A stretch of 64,000 bases of DNA from Hydractinia symbiolongicarpus. Taxonomy: Eukaryota > Cnidaria > Hydrozoa > Anthoathecata > Hydractiniidae. Below, one piece after another: positions 1-14,039 of this stretch. The position numbers and the translations under genes were made by a program. Location: contig NC_079878.1 of assembly GCF_029227915.1 (NCBI RefSeq), forward strand, positions 32,201,501-32,265,500, read 5' to 3'. Every line of letters begins with the position of its first letter. The stretch's first letter is position 1. The notes beneath the pieces were generated by a model. It was not told where the DNA came from. It ran no database searches and saw nothing but the letters and a program-made list of their open reading frames with translations.

Positions 1-3000
1 GTATACAAAGAAAGTACCCAGGGAGTAAACTCATTTCCCAAACGATTTTTTAAATTATTATTTCACCACTAAAGCCCATGAGACTTGTAGTTTCTAAAAA
101 TGTTTTCATCTTTGATGAGACGCTGAATAAAAGAAGTTTAATCGCCGGCAAACGAAAACCCGCGATTTCCCGTAACTCCCGGACTCGGCCCGTATTGTCA
201 AAAGTATACAAGGTAAGTACCCAGTGAGTAAACTCATTTCCCGAACGAACTTTTAAATTATTTTTTCACCACTAAAACGCATAAGACTTGTAGTTTTCAG
301 AAATGTTTTCATTTTTGATGAGACGCTTAATGAAAGTGGTTTAATCGCCGGCAAACGAAAACCCGCGATTTCCCGTAAATCCCGGGCTTGGCCCGTATAG
401 TCGAATGTATACAAAGAAAGTACCCTGTGAGTAAACTCATTTCCAAAACGATTTTTTAAATTATCTATTCACCACTAAAACGCTTGAGACTTGTAGTTTT
501 CAAAAATGTTTTCATTTTTGATGAGACGCTAAATAAAAGAAGTTTAATCGCCGGCAAACGAAAACCCGCCATTTCCCGTAAATCCCGGACTCGGCCCGTA
601 TAGTCAAAAGTATACAAAGAAAGTACCCGGGGTGTAAACTCATTTCCCGAACGATCTTTTAAATTATTATTTCACCACTAAAGCCCATGAGACTTGTAGT
701 TTTTAAAAATGTTTTCATTTTTGATGAGACGCTTAATAAAAGAGGTTTAATCGCCGGCAAACTAAACCCGCGATTTCCCGTAAATCCCGGGCTTGGCCCG
801 TATAGTCGAATGAATACAAAGAAAGTACCCAGGAAGTAAATTCATTTCCCGAACGATTTTTTAAATTTTTTTTTCACCACTAAAATGCATGAGACTTGTA
901 GTTTTCAAAAATGTTTTCATTTTTGATGAAACGCTGAATAAAAGAAGTTTAATCGCCGGCAAACGAAAACCTGCGATTTCCCGTAAATCCCGGACTCGGC
1001 CCGTATAGTCAAAAGTATACAAAGAAAGTACCCAGGAAGTAAACTAATTTCCCAAACGATTTTTTAAATTATTATTTCATCACTAAAGCCCATGAGACTT
1101 GTAGTTTTTAAAAATGTTTTCATTTTTGATGAGACGCTGAATAAAAGAAGTTTAATCGCCGGCAAACGAAAACCCGCAATTTCCCGTAAATCCCGGTCTC
1201 GGCCCGTATAGTCAAAAGTATACAAGGAAAGTACCCAGTGAGTAAACTCATTTCCCCAACGAATTTTTAAATTATTATTTCACCACTAAAGCCCATGAGA
1301 CTTGTAGTTTTTAAAAATGTTTTCATTTGTGATGAGACGCTGAATAAAAGAAGTTTAATCGCAGGCAAACGAAAACCCGCAATTTCCCGTAAATCCCGGT
1401 CTCGGCCCGTATAGTCAAAAGTATACAAGGAAAGTACCCAGTGAGTAAACTCATTTCCCTAACGAATTTTTAAATTATTTTTTCACCACTAAAACGCATA
1501 AGACTTGTAGTTTTCAAAAATGTTTTCATTTTTGATGAGACGCTGAATAAAAGAAGTTTAATCGCCGGCAAACGAAAACCTGCGATTTCCCGTAAATTCC
1601 GGACTCGGCCCGTATAGTCAAAAGTATACAAAGAGAGTACCCAGGGTGTAAACTCATTTCCCGAACAATTTTTTAAATTATTTTTTCACCACTAAAACGC
1701 ATGAGACTTGTAGTTTTAAAAAATGTTTTCATTTTTGATGAGACGCTGAATAAAAGAAGTTTAATCGCCTGCAAACGAAAACCTGCGATTTCCCGTAAAT
1801 CCCGGACTCGGCCCGTTTAGTCAAAAGTACACAAAGAAAGTACCCAAGGAGTAAACTAATTTCCCAAACGATTTTTTAAATTATTATTTCACCACTAAAG
1901 CCCATGAGACTTGTAGTTTTTAAAAATGTTTTCATTTGTGATGAGACGCTGAATAAAAGAAGTTTAATCGCCGGCAAACGAAAACCCGCAATTTCCCGTA
2001 AATCCCGGGCTCGGCCCGTATAGCCAAAAGTATACAAGGAAAGTACCCAGTGAGTAAACTCATTTCCCTAACGAATTTTTAAATTATTTTTTCACCACTA
2101 AAACGCATGAGACTTGTAGTTTTCAAAAATGTTTTCATTTTTGATGAGACGCTGAATAAAAGAAGTTTAATCGCTTGCAAACGAAAACCTGCGATTTCCC
2201 GTAAATCCCGGACTCGGCCCGTATAGTCAAAAGTATACAAAGAAAGTACCCAGGAAGTAAACTCATTTCCCAAACGATTTTTTAAATTATTATTTCACCA
2301 CTAAAGCCCATGAGAATTGTAGTTTCTAAAAATGTTTTCATCTTTGATGAGACGCTGAATAAAAGAAGTTTAATCGCCGGCAAACGAAAACCCGCGATTT
2401 CCCGTAAATCCCGGACTCGGCCCGTATAGTCAAAAGTATACAAGGTAAGTACCCAGTGAGTAAACTCATTTCCCGAACGAACTTTTAAATTATTTTTTCA
2501 CCACTAAAACGCATAAGACTTGTAGTTTTCAGAAATGTTTTCATTTTTGATGATACGCTTAATGAAAGTGGTTTAATCGCCGGCAAACGAAAACCCGCGA
2601 TTTCCCGTAAATCCCGGGCTTGGCCCGTATAGTCGAATGTATACAAAGAAAGTACCCTGTGAGTAAACTCATTTCCAAAACGATTTTTTAAATTATCTAT
2701 TCACCACTAAAACGCTTAAGACTTGTAGTTTTCAAAAATGTTTTCATTTTTGATGAGACGCTAAATAAAAGAAGTTTAATCGCCGGCAAACGAAAACCCG
2801 CCATTTCCCGTAAATCCCGGACTCGGCCCGTATAGTCAAAAGTATACAAAGAAAGTACCCGGGGTGTAAACTCATTTCCCGAACGATCTTTTAAATTATT
2901 ATTTCACCTCTAAAGCCCATGAGACTTGTAGTTTTTAAAAATGTTTTCATTTTTGATGAGACGCTTAATAAAAGAGGTTTAATCGCCGGCAAACGAAACC

Positions 3001-6000
3001 CGCGATTTCCCGTAAATCCCGGGCTTGGCCCGTATAGTCGAATGTATACAAAGAAAGTACCCAGGAAGTAAACTCATTTCCCGAACGATTTTTTAAATTT
3101 TTTTTTCACCACTAAAACGCATGAGACTTGTAGTTTTCAAAAATGTTTTCATTTTTGATGAAACGCTGAATAAAAGAAGTTTAATCGCCGGCAAACGAAA
3201 ACCTGCGATTTCCCGTAAATCCCGGACTCGGCCCGTATAGTCAAAAGTATACAAAGAGAGTACCCAGGGTGTAAACTCATTTCCCGAACAATTTTTTAAA
3301 TTATTTTTTCACCACTAAAACGCATGAGACTTGTAGTTTTAAAAAATGTTTTCATTTTTGATGAGACGCTGAATAAAAGAAGTTTAATCGCCTGCAAACG
3401 AAAACCTGCGATTTCCCGTAAATCCCGGACTCGGCCCGTTTAGTCAAAAGTACACAAAGAAAGTACCCAAGGAGTAAACTAATTTCCCAAACGATTTTTT
3501 AAATTATTATTTCACCACTAAAGCCCATGAGACTTGTAGTTTTTAAAAATGTTTTCATTTGTGATGAGACGCTGAATAAAAGAAGTTTAATCGCCGGCAA
3601 ACGAAAACCCGCAATTTCCCGTAAATCCCGGGCTCGGCCCGTATAGCCAAAAGTATACAAGGAAAGTACCCAGTGAGTAAACTCATTTCCCTAACGAATT
3701 TTTAAATTATTTTTTCACCACTAAAACGCATGAGACTTGTAGTTTTTAAAAATGTTTTCATTTTTGATGAGACGCTTAATAAAAGAGGTTTAATCGCCGG
3801 CAAACTAAACCCGCGATTTCCCGTAAATCCCGGGCTTGGCCCGTATAGTCGAATGAATACAAAGAAAGTACCCAGGAAGTAAAGTCATTTCCCGAACGAT
3901 TTTTTAAATTTTTTTTTCACCACTAAAACGCATGAGACTTGTAGTTTTCAAAAATGTTTTCATTTTTGATGAAACGCTGAATAAAAGAAGTTTAATCGCC
4001 GGCAAACGAAAACCTGCGATTTCCCGTAAATCCCGGACTCGGCCCGTATAGTCAAAAGTATACAAAGAAAGTACCCAGGAAGTAAACTAATTTCCCAAAC
4101 GATTTTTTAAATTATTATTTCATCACTAAAGCCCATGAGACTTGTAGTTTTTAAAAATGTTTTCATTTTTGATGAGACGCTGAATAAAAGAAGTTTAATC
4201 GCCGGCAAACGAAAACCCGCAATTTCCCGTAAATCCCGGTCTCGGCCCGTATAGTCAAAAGTATACAAGGAAAGTACCCAGTGAGTAAACTCATTTCCCC
4301 AACGAATTTTTAAATTATTATTTCACCACTAAAGCCCATGAGACTTGTAGTTTTTAAAAATGTTTTCATTTGTGATGAGACGCTGAATAAAAGAGATTTA
4401 ATCGCAGGCAAACGAAAACCCGCAATTTCCCGTAAATCCCGGTCTCGGCCCGTATAGTCAAAAGTATACAAGGAAAGTACCCAGTGAGTAAACTCATTTC
4501 CCTAACGAATTTTTAAATTATTTTTTCACCACTAAAACGCATGAGACTTGTAGTTTTCAAAAATGTTTTCATTTTTGATGAGACGCTGAATAAAAGAAGT
4601 TTAATCGCCGGCAAACGAAAACCTGCGATTTCCCGTAAATCCCGGACTCGGCCCGTATAGTCAAAAGTATACAAAGAGAGTACCCAGGGTGTAAACTCAT
4701 TTCCCGAACAATTTTTTAAATTATTTTTTCACCACTAAAACGCATGAGACTTGTAGTTTTAAAAAATGTTTTCATTTTTGATGAGACGCTGAATAAAAGA
4801 AATTTAATCGCCTGCAAACGAAAACCTGCGATTTCCCGTAAATCCCGGACTCGGCCCGTTTAGTCAAAAGTACACAAAGAAAGTACCCAAGGAGTAAACT
4901 AATTTCCCAAACGATTTTTTAAATTATTATTTCACCACTAAAGCCCATGAGACTTGTAGTTTTTAAAAATGTTTTCATTTGTGATGAGACGCTGAATAAA
5001 AGAAGTTTAATCGCCGGCAAACGAAAACCCGCAATTTCCCGTAAATCCCGGGCTCGGCCCGTATAGCCAAAAGTATACAAGGAAAGTACCCAGTGAGTAA
5101 ACTCATTTCCCTAACGAATTTTTAAATTATTTTTTCACCACTAAAACGCATGAGACTTGTAGTTTTCAAAAATGTTTTCATTTTTGATGAGACGCTGAAT
5201 AAAAGAAGTTTAATCGCCTGCAAACGAAAACCTGCGATTTCCCGTAAATCCCGGACTCGGCCCGTATAGTCAAAAGTATACAAAGAAAGTACCCAGGAAG
5301 TAAACTCATTTCCCAAACGATTTTTTAAATTATTATTTCACCACTAAAGCCCATGAGACTTGTAGTTTCTAAAAATGTTTTCATCTTTGATGAGACGCTG
5401 AATAAAAGAAGTTTAATCGCCGGCAAACGAAAACCCGCGATTTCCCGTAAATCCCGGACTCGGCCCGTATAGTCAAAAGTATACAAGGTAAGTACCCAGT
5501 GAGTAAACTCATTTCCCGAACGAACTTTTAAATTATTTTTTCACCACTAAAACGCATAAGACTTGTAGTTTTCAGAAATGTTTTCATTTTTGATGAGACG
5601 CTTAATGAAAGTGGTTTAATCGCCGGCAAACGAAAACCCGCCATTTCCCGTAAATCCCGGGCTTGGCCCGTATAGTCGAATGTATACAAAGAAAGTACCC
5701 TGTGAGTAAACTCATTTCCAAAACGATTTTTTAAATTATCTATTCACCACTAAAACGCTTAAGACTTGTAGTTTTCAAAAATGTTTTCATTTTTGATGAG
5801 ACGCTAAATAAAAGAAGTTTAATCGCCGGCAAACGAAAACCCGCCATTTCCCGTAAATCCCGGACTCGGCCCGTATAGTCAAAAGTATACAAAGAAAGTA
5901 CCCGGGGTGTAAACTCATTTCCCGAACGATCTTTTAAATTATTATTTCACCATTAAAGCCCATGAGACTTGTAGTTTTTAAAAATGTTTTCATTTTTGAT

Positions 6001-7263
6001 GAGACGCTTAATAAAAGAGGTTTAATCGCCGGCAAACGAAACCCGCGATTTCCCGTAAATCCCGGGCTTGGCCCGTATAGTCGAATGTATACAAAGAAAG
6101 TACCCAGGAAGTAAACTCATTTCCCGAACGATTTTTTAAATTTTTTTTTCACCACTAAAACGCATGAGACTTGTAGTTTTCAAAAATGTTTTCATTTTTG
6201 ATGAAACGCTGAATAAAAGAAGTTTAATCGCCGGCAAACGAAAACCTGCGATTTCCCGTAAATCCCGGACTCGGCCCGTATAGTCAAAAGTATACAAAGA
6301 GAGTACCCAGGGTGTAAACTCATTTCCCGAACAATTTTTTAAATTATTTTTTCACCACTAAAACGCATGAGACTTGTAGTTTTAAAAAATGTTTTCATTT
6401 TTGATGAGACGCTGAATAAAAGAAGTTTAATCGCCTGCAAACGAAAACCTGCGATTTCCCGTAAATCCCGGACTCGGCCCATTTAGTCAAAAGTACACAA
6501 AGAAAGTACCCAAGGAGTAAACTAATTTCCCAAACGATTTTTTAAATTATTATTTCACCACTAAAGCCCATGAGACTTGTAGTTTTTAAAAATGTTTTCA
6601 TTTGTGATGAGACGCTGAATAAAAGAAGTTTAATCGCCGGCAAACGAAAACCCGCAATTTCCCGTAAATCCCGGGCTCGGCCCGTATAGCCAAAAGTATA
6701 CAAGGAAAGTACCCAGTGAGTAAACTCATTTCCCTAACGAATTTTTAAATTATTTTTTCACCACTAAAACGCATGAGACTTGTAGTTTTCAAAAATGTTT
6801 TCATTTTTGATGAGACGCTGAATAAAAGAAGTTTAATCGCCTGCAAACGAAAACCTGCGATTTCCCGTAAATCCCGGACTCGGCCCGTATAGTCAAAAGT
6901 ATACAAAGAAAGTACCCAGGAAGTAAACTCATTTCCCAAACGATTTTTTAAATTATTATTTCACCACTAAAGCCCATGAGACTTGTAGTTTCTAAAAATG
7001 TTTTCATCTTTGATGAGACGCTGAATAAAAGAAGTTTAATCGCCGGCAAACGAAAACCCGCGATTTCCCGTAAATCCCGGACTCGGCCCGTATAGTCAAA
7101 AGTATACAAGGTAAGTACCCAGTGAGTAAACTCATTTCCCGAACGAACTTTTAAATTATTTTTTCACCACTAAAACGCATAAGACTTGTAGTTTTCAGAA
7201 ATGTTTTCATTTTTGATGAGACGCTTAATGAAAGTGGTTTAATCGCCGGCAAACGAAAACCCG

Positions 7264-10200
7264 CGATTTCCCGTAAATCCCGGACTCGGCCCGTATAGTC
7301 AAAAGTATACAAGGTAAGTACCCAGTGAGTAAACTCATTTCCCGAACGAACTTTTAAATTATTTTTTCACCACTAAAACGCATAAGACTTGTAGTTTTCA
7401 GAAATGTTTTCATTTTTGATGAGACGCTTAATGAAAGTGGTTTAATCGCCGGCAAACGAAAACCCGCGATTTCCCGTAAATCCCGGGCTTGGCCCGTATA
7501 GTCGAATGTATACAAAGAAAGTACCCTGTGAGTAAACTCATTTCCAAAACGATTTTTTAAATTATCTATTCACCACTAAAACGCTTAAGACTTGTAGTTT
7601 TCAAAAATGTTTTCATTTTTGATGAAACGCTAAATAAAAGAAGTTTAATCGCCGGCAAACGAAAACCCGCCATTTCCCGTAAATCCCGGACTCGGCCCGT
7701 ATAGTCAAAAGTATACAAAGAAAGTACCCGGGGTGTAAACTCATTTCCCGAACGATCTTTTAAATTATTATTTCACCACTAAAGCCCATGAGACTTGTAG
7801 TTTTTAAAAATGTTTTCATTTTTGATGAGACGCTTAATAAAAGAGGTTTAATCGCCGGCAAACGAAACCCGCGATTTCCCGTAAATCCCGGGCTTGGCCC
7901 GTATAGTCGAATGTATACAAAGAAAGTACCCAGAAAGTAAACTCATTTCCCGAACGATTTTTTAAATTTTTTTTTCACCACTAAAACGCATGAGACTTGT
8001 AGTTTTCAAAAATGTTTTCATTTTTGATGAAACGCTGAATAAAAGAAGTTTAATCGCCGGCAAACGAAAACCTGCGATTTCCCGTAAATCCCGGACTCGG
8101 CCGTATAGTCAAAAGTATACAAAGAAAGTACCCAGGAAGTAAACTAATTTCCCAAACGATTTTTTAAATTACTATTTCATCACTAAAGCCCATGAGACTT
8201 GTAGTTTTTAAAAATATTTTCATTTTTGATGAGACGCTGAATAAAAGAAGTTTAATCGCCGGCAAACGAAAACCCGCAATTTCCCGTAAATCCCGGTCTC
8301 GGCCCGTATAGTCAAAAGTATACAAGGAAAGTACCCAGTGAGTAAACTCATTTGCCCAACGAATTTTTAAATTACTTTTTCACCACTAAAACGCATGAGA
8401 CTTGCAGTTTTCAAAAATGTTTTCATTTTTGATGAGACGCTGAATAAAAGAAGTTTAATCGCCGGCAAACGAAAACCTGCGATTTCCCGTAAATCCCGGA
8501 CTCGGCCCGTATAGTCAAAAGTATACAAAGAGAGTACCCAGGGTGTAAACTCATTTCCCGAACGATTTTTTAAATTATTTTTTCACCACTAAAACGCATG
8601 AGACTTGTAGTTTTCAAAAATGTTTTCATTTTTGATGAGACGCTGAATAAAAGAAGTTTAATCGCCTGCAAACGAAAACCTGCGATTTCCCGTAAATCCC
8701 GGACTCGGCCCGTATAGTCAAAAGTATACAAAGAAAGTACCCAGGAAGTAAACTCATTTCCCAAACGATTTTTTAAATTATTATTTCACCACTAAAGCCC
8801 ATGAGACTTGTAGTTTCTAAAAATGTTTTCATCTTTGATGAGACGCTGAATAAAAGAAGTTTAATCGCCGGCAAACGAAAACCCGCGATTTCCCGTAAAT
8901 CCCGGACTCGGCCCGTATAGTCAAAAGTATACAAGGTAAGTACCCAGTGAGTAAACTCATTTCCCGAACGAACTTTTAAATTATTTTTTCACCACTAAAA
9001 CGCATAAGACTTGTAGTTTTCAGAAATGTTTTCATTTTTGATGAGACGCTTAATGAAAGTGGTTTAATCGCCGGCAAACGAAAACCCGCGATTTCCCGTA
9101 AATCCCGGACTCGGCCCGTATAGTCAAAAGTATACAAGGTAAGTACCCAGTGAGTAAACTCATTTCCCGAACGAACTTTTAAATTATTTTTTCACCACTA
9201 AAACGCATAAGACTTGTAGTTTTCAGAAATGTTTTCATTTTTGATGAGACGCTTAATGAAAGTGGTTTAATCGCCGGCAAACGAAAACCCGCGATTTCCC
9301 GTAAATCCCGGGCTTGGCCCGTATAGTCGAATGTATACAAAGAAAGTACCCTGTGAGTAAACTCATTTCCAAAACGATTTTTTAAATTATCTATTCACCA
9401 CTAAAACGCTTAAGACTTGTAGTTTTCAAAAATGTTTTCATTTTTGATGAAACGCTAAATAAAAGAAGTTTAATCGCCGGCAAACGAAAACCCGCCATTT
9501 CCCGTAAATCCCGGACTCGGCCCGTATAGTCAAAAGTATACAAAGAAAGTACCCGGGGTGTAAACTCATTTCCCGAACGATCTTTTAAATTATTATTTCA
9601 CCACTAAAGCCCATGAGACTTGTAGTTTTTAAAAATGTTTTCATTTTTGATGAGACGCTTAATAAAAGAGGTTTAATCGCCGGCAAACGAAACCCGCGAT
9701 TTCCCGTAAATCCCGGGCTTGGCCCGTATAGTCGAATGTATACAAAGAAAGTACCCAGAAAGTAAACTCATTTCCCGAACGATTTTTTAAATTTTTTTTT
9801 CACCACTAAAACGCATGAGACTTGTAGTTTTCAAAAATGTTTTCATTTTTGATGAAACGCTGAATAAAAGAAGTTTAATCGCCGGCAAACGAAAACCTGC
9901 GATTTCCCGTAAATCCCGGACTCGGCCGTATAGTCAAAAGTATACAAAGAAAGTACCCAGGAAGTAAACTAATTTCCCAAACGATTTTTTAAATTACTAT
10001 TTCATCACTAAAGCCCATGAGACTTGTAGTTTTTAAAAATATTTTCATTTTTGATGAGACGCTGAATAAAAGAAGTTTAATCGCCGGCAAACGAAAACCC
10101 GCAATTTCCCGTAAATCCCGGTCTCGGCCCGTATAGTCAAAAGTATACAAGGAAAGTACCCAGTGAGTAAACTCATTTGCCCAACGAATTTTTAAATTAC

Positions 10201-10913
10201 TTTTTCACCACTAAAACGCATGAGACTTGCAGTTTTCAAAAATGTTTTCATTTTTGATGAGACGCTGAATAAAAGAAGTTTAATCGCCGGCAAACGAAAA
10301 CCTGCGATTTCCCGTAAATCCCGGACTCGGCCCGTATAGTCAAAAGTATACAAAGAGAGTACCCAGGGTGTAAACTCATTTCCCGAACGATTTTTTAAAT
10401 TATTTTTTCACCACTAAAACGCATGAGACTTGTAGTTTTCAAAAATGTTTTCATTTTTGATGAGACGCTGAATAAAAGAAGTTTAATCGCCTGCAAACGA
10501 AAACCTGCGATTTCCCGTAAATCCCGGTCTCGGCCCGTATAGTCAAAAGTATACAAAGAAAGTACCCAGGAAGTAAACTAATTTCCCAAACGATTTTTTA
10601 AATTATTATTTCACCACTAAAGCCCATGAGACTTGTAGTTTTTAAAAATGTTTTCATTTGTGATGAGACGCTGAATAAAAGAAGTTTAATCGCCGGCAAA
10701 CGAAAACCCGCAATTTCCCGTAAATCCTGGTCTCGGCCCGTATAGTCAAAAGTATACAAGGAAAGTACCCAGTGAGTAAACTCATTTCCCTAACGAATTT
10801 TTAAATTATTTTTTCACCACTAAAACGCATGAGACATGTAGTTTTCAAAAATGTTTTCATTTTTGATGAGACGCTGAATAAAAGAAGTTTAATCGCCTGC
10901 AAACGAAAACCTG
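7264..10913. repeat. Tandem duplication of a 9-monomer block (1825 bp)
   Basis: Two adjacent copies, roughly 7264-9088 and 9089-10913, share rare variants at a constant 1825-bp offset. The best marker is a one-base loss, CTCGGCCGTATAG instead of CTCGGCCCGTATAG, near 8096 and again near 9921. The block contains its own internal one-monomer duplication, around 7090-7290 and 7290-7490. This is a recent unequal-exchange or amplification product inside the satellite. The block ends are approximate because the monomers are so alike. Confidence 0.8.
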
Positions 10914-12221
10914 CGATTTCCCGTAAATCCCGGACTCGGCCCGTATAGTCAAAAGTATACAAAGAAAGTACCCAGGGAGTAAACTAATTTCCCAAACGAT
11001 TTTTTAAATTATTATTTCACCACTAAAGCCCATGAGACTTGTAGTTTTTAAAAATGTTTTCATTTGTGATGAGACGCTGAATAAAAGAAGTTTAATCGCA
11101 GGCAAACGAAAACCCGCAATTTCCCGTAAATCACGGTCTCGGCCCGTATAGTCAAAAGTATACAAGGAAAGTACCCAGTGAGTAAACTCATTTCCCTAAC
11201 GAATTTTTAAATTATTTTTTCACCACTAAAACGCATGAGACTTGTAGTTTTCAAAAATGTTTTCATTTTTGATGAGACGCTGAATAAAAGAAGTTTAATC
11301 GCCGGCAAACGAAAACCTGCGATTTCCCGTAAATCCCGGACTCGGCCCGTATAGTCAAAAGTATACAAAGAGAGTGCCCAGGGTGTAAACTCATTTCCCG
11401 AACGATTTTTTAAATTATTTTTTCACCACTAAAACACATGAGACTTGTAGTTTTAAAAAATGTTTTCATTTTTGATGAGACGCTGAATAAAAGAAGTTTA
11501 ATCGCCTGCAAACGAAAACCTGCGATTTCCCGTAAATCCCGGACTCGGCGCGTATAGTCAAAAGTATACAAAGAAAGTACCCAGGGAGTAAACTAATTTC
11601 CCAAACGATTTTTTAAATTATTATTTCACCACTAAAGCCCATGAGACTTGTAGTTTTTAAAAATGTTTTCATTTGTGATGAGACGCTGAATAAAAGAAGT
11701 TTAATCGCAGGCAAACGAAAACCCGCAATTTCCCGTAAATCACGGTCTCGGCCCGTATAGTCAAAAGTATACAAGGAAAGTACCCAGTGAGTAAACTCAT
11801 TTCCCTAACGAATTTTTAAATTATTTTTTCACCACTAAAACGCATGAGACTTGTAGTTTTCAAAAATGTTTTCATTTTTGATGAGACGCTGAATAAAAGA
11901 AGTTTAATCGCCGGCAAACGAAAACCTGCGATTTCCCGTAAATCCCGGACTCGGCCCGTATAGTCAAAAGTATACAAAGAAAGTACCCAAGGAGTAAACT
12001 AATTTCCCAAACGATTTTTTAAATTATTATTTCACCACTAAAGCCCATGAGACTTGTAGTTTTTAAAAATGTTTTCATTTGTGATGAGACGCTGAATAAA
12101 AGAAGTTTAATCGCCGGCAAACGAAAACCCGCAATTTCCCGTAAATCCCGGGCTCGGCCCGTATAGCCAAAAGTATACAAGGAAAGTACCCAGTGAGTAA
12201 ACTCATTTCCCTAACGAATTT

Positions 12222-14039
12222 TTAAATTATTTTTTCACCACTAAAACGCATGAGACTTGTAGTTTTCAAAAATGTTTTCATTTTTGATGAGACGCTGAAT
12301 AAAAGAAGTTTAATCGCCTGCAAACGAAAACCTGCGATTTCCCGTAAATCCCGGACTCGGCCCGTATAGTCAAAAGTATACAAAGAAAGTACCCAGGAAG
12401 TAAACTCATTTCCCAAACGATTTTTTAAATTATTATTTCACCACTAAAGCCCATGAGACTTGTAGTTTCTAAAAATGTTTTCATCTTTGATGAGACGCTG
12501 AATAAAAGAAGTTTAATCGCCGGCAAACGAAAACCCGCGATTTCCCGTAAATCCCGGACTCGGCCCGTATAGTCAAAAGTATACAAGGTAAGTACCCAGT
12601 GAGTAAACTCATTTCCCGAACGAACTTTTAAATTATTTTTTCACCACTAAAACGCATAAGACTTGTAGTTTTCAGAAATGTTTTCATTTTTGATGAGACG
12701 CTTAATGAAAGTGGTTTAATCGCCGGCAAACGAAAACCCGCGATTTCCCGTAAATCCCGGGCTTGGCCCGTATAGTCGAATGTATACAAAGAAAGTACCC
12801 TGTGAGTAAACTCATTTCCAAAACGATTTTTTAAATTATCTATTCACCACTAAAACGCTTAAGACTTGTAGTTTTCAAAAATGTTTTCATTTTTGATGAG
12901 ACGCTAAATAAAAGAAGTTTAATCGCCGGCAAACGAAAACCCGCCATTTCCCGTAAATCCCGGACTCGGCCCGTATAGTCAAAAGTATACAAAGAAAGTA
13001 CCCGGGGTGTAAACTCATTTCCCGAACGATCTTTTAAATTATTATTTCACCACTAAAGCCCATGAGACTTGTAGTTTTTAAAAATGTTTTCATTTTTGAT
13101 GAGACGCTTAATAAAAGAGGTTTAATCGCCGGCAAACGAAACCCGCGATTTCCCGTAAATCCCGGGCTTGGCCCGTATAGTCGAATGTATACAAAGAAAG
13201 TACCCAGGAAGTAAACTCATTTCCCGAACGATTTTTTAAATTTTTTTTTCACCACTAAAACGCATGAGACTTGTAGTTTTCAAAAATGTTTTCATTTTTG
13301 ATGAAACGCTGAATAAAAGAAGTTTAATCGCCGGCAAACGAAAACCTGCGATTTCCCGTAAATCCCGGACTCGGCCCGTATAGTCAAAAGTATACAAAGA
13401 GAGTACCCAGGGTGTAAACTCATTTCCCGAACAATTTTTTAAATTATTTTTTCACCACTAAAACGCATGAGACTTGTAGTTTTAAAAAATGTTTTCATTT
13501 TTGATGAGACGCTGAATAAAAGAAGTTTAATCGCCTGCAAACGAAAACCTGCGATTTCCCGTAAATCCCGGACTCGGCCCGTTTAGTCAAAAGTACACAA
13601 AGAAAGTACCCAAGGAGTAAACTAATTTCCCAAACGATTTTTTAAATTATTATTTCACCACTAAAGCCCATGAGACTTGTAGTTTTTAAAAATGTTTTCA
13701 TTTGTGATGAGACGCTGAATAAAAGAAGTTTAATCGCCGGCAAACGAAAACCCGCAATTTCCCGTAAATCCCGGGCTCGGCCCGTATAGCCAAAAGTATA
13801 CAAGGAAAGTACCCAGTGAGTAAACTCATTTCCCTAACGAATTTTTAAATTATTTTTTCACCACTAAAACGCATGAGACTTGTAGTTTTCAAAAATGTTT
13901 TCATTTTTGATGAGACGCTGAATAAAAGAAGTTTAATCGCCTGCAAACGAAAACCTGCGATTTCCCGTAAATCCCGGACTCGGCCCGTATAGTCAAAAGT
14001 ATACAAAGAAAGTACCCAGGAAGTAAACTCATTTCCCAA
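12222..14039. repeat. 8-monomer higher-order repeat (1623 bp)
   Basis: The monomer type at 12222 recurs at 13845, exactly 1623 bp on, and the same spacing separates the copies at 5122 and 6745. The order of variants between them is the same in both places: CCCTGTGAG, then CCCGGGGTG, then a monomer with a run of nine Ts, then CCCAGGGTG. This supports an 8-monomer higher-order unit. Confidence 0.75.
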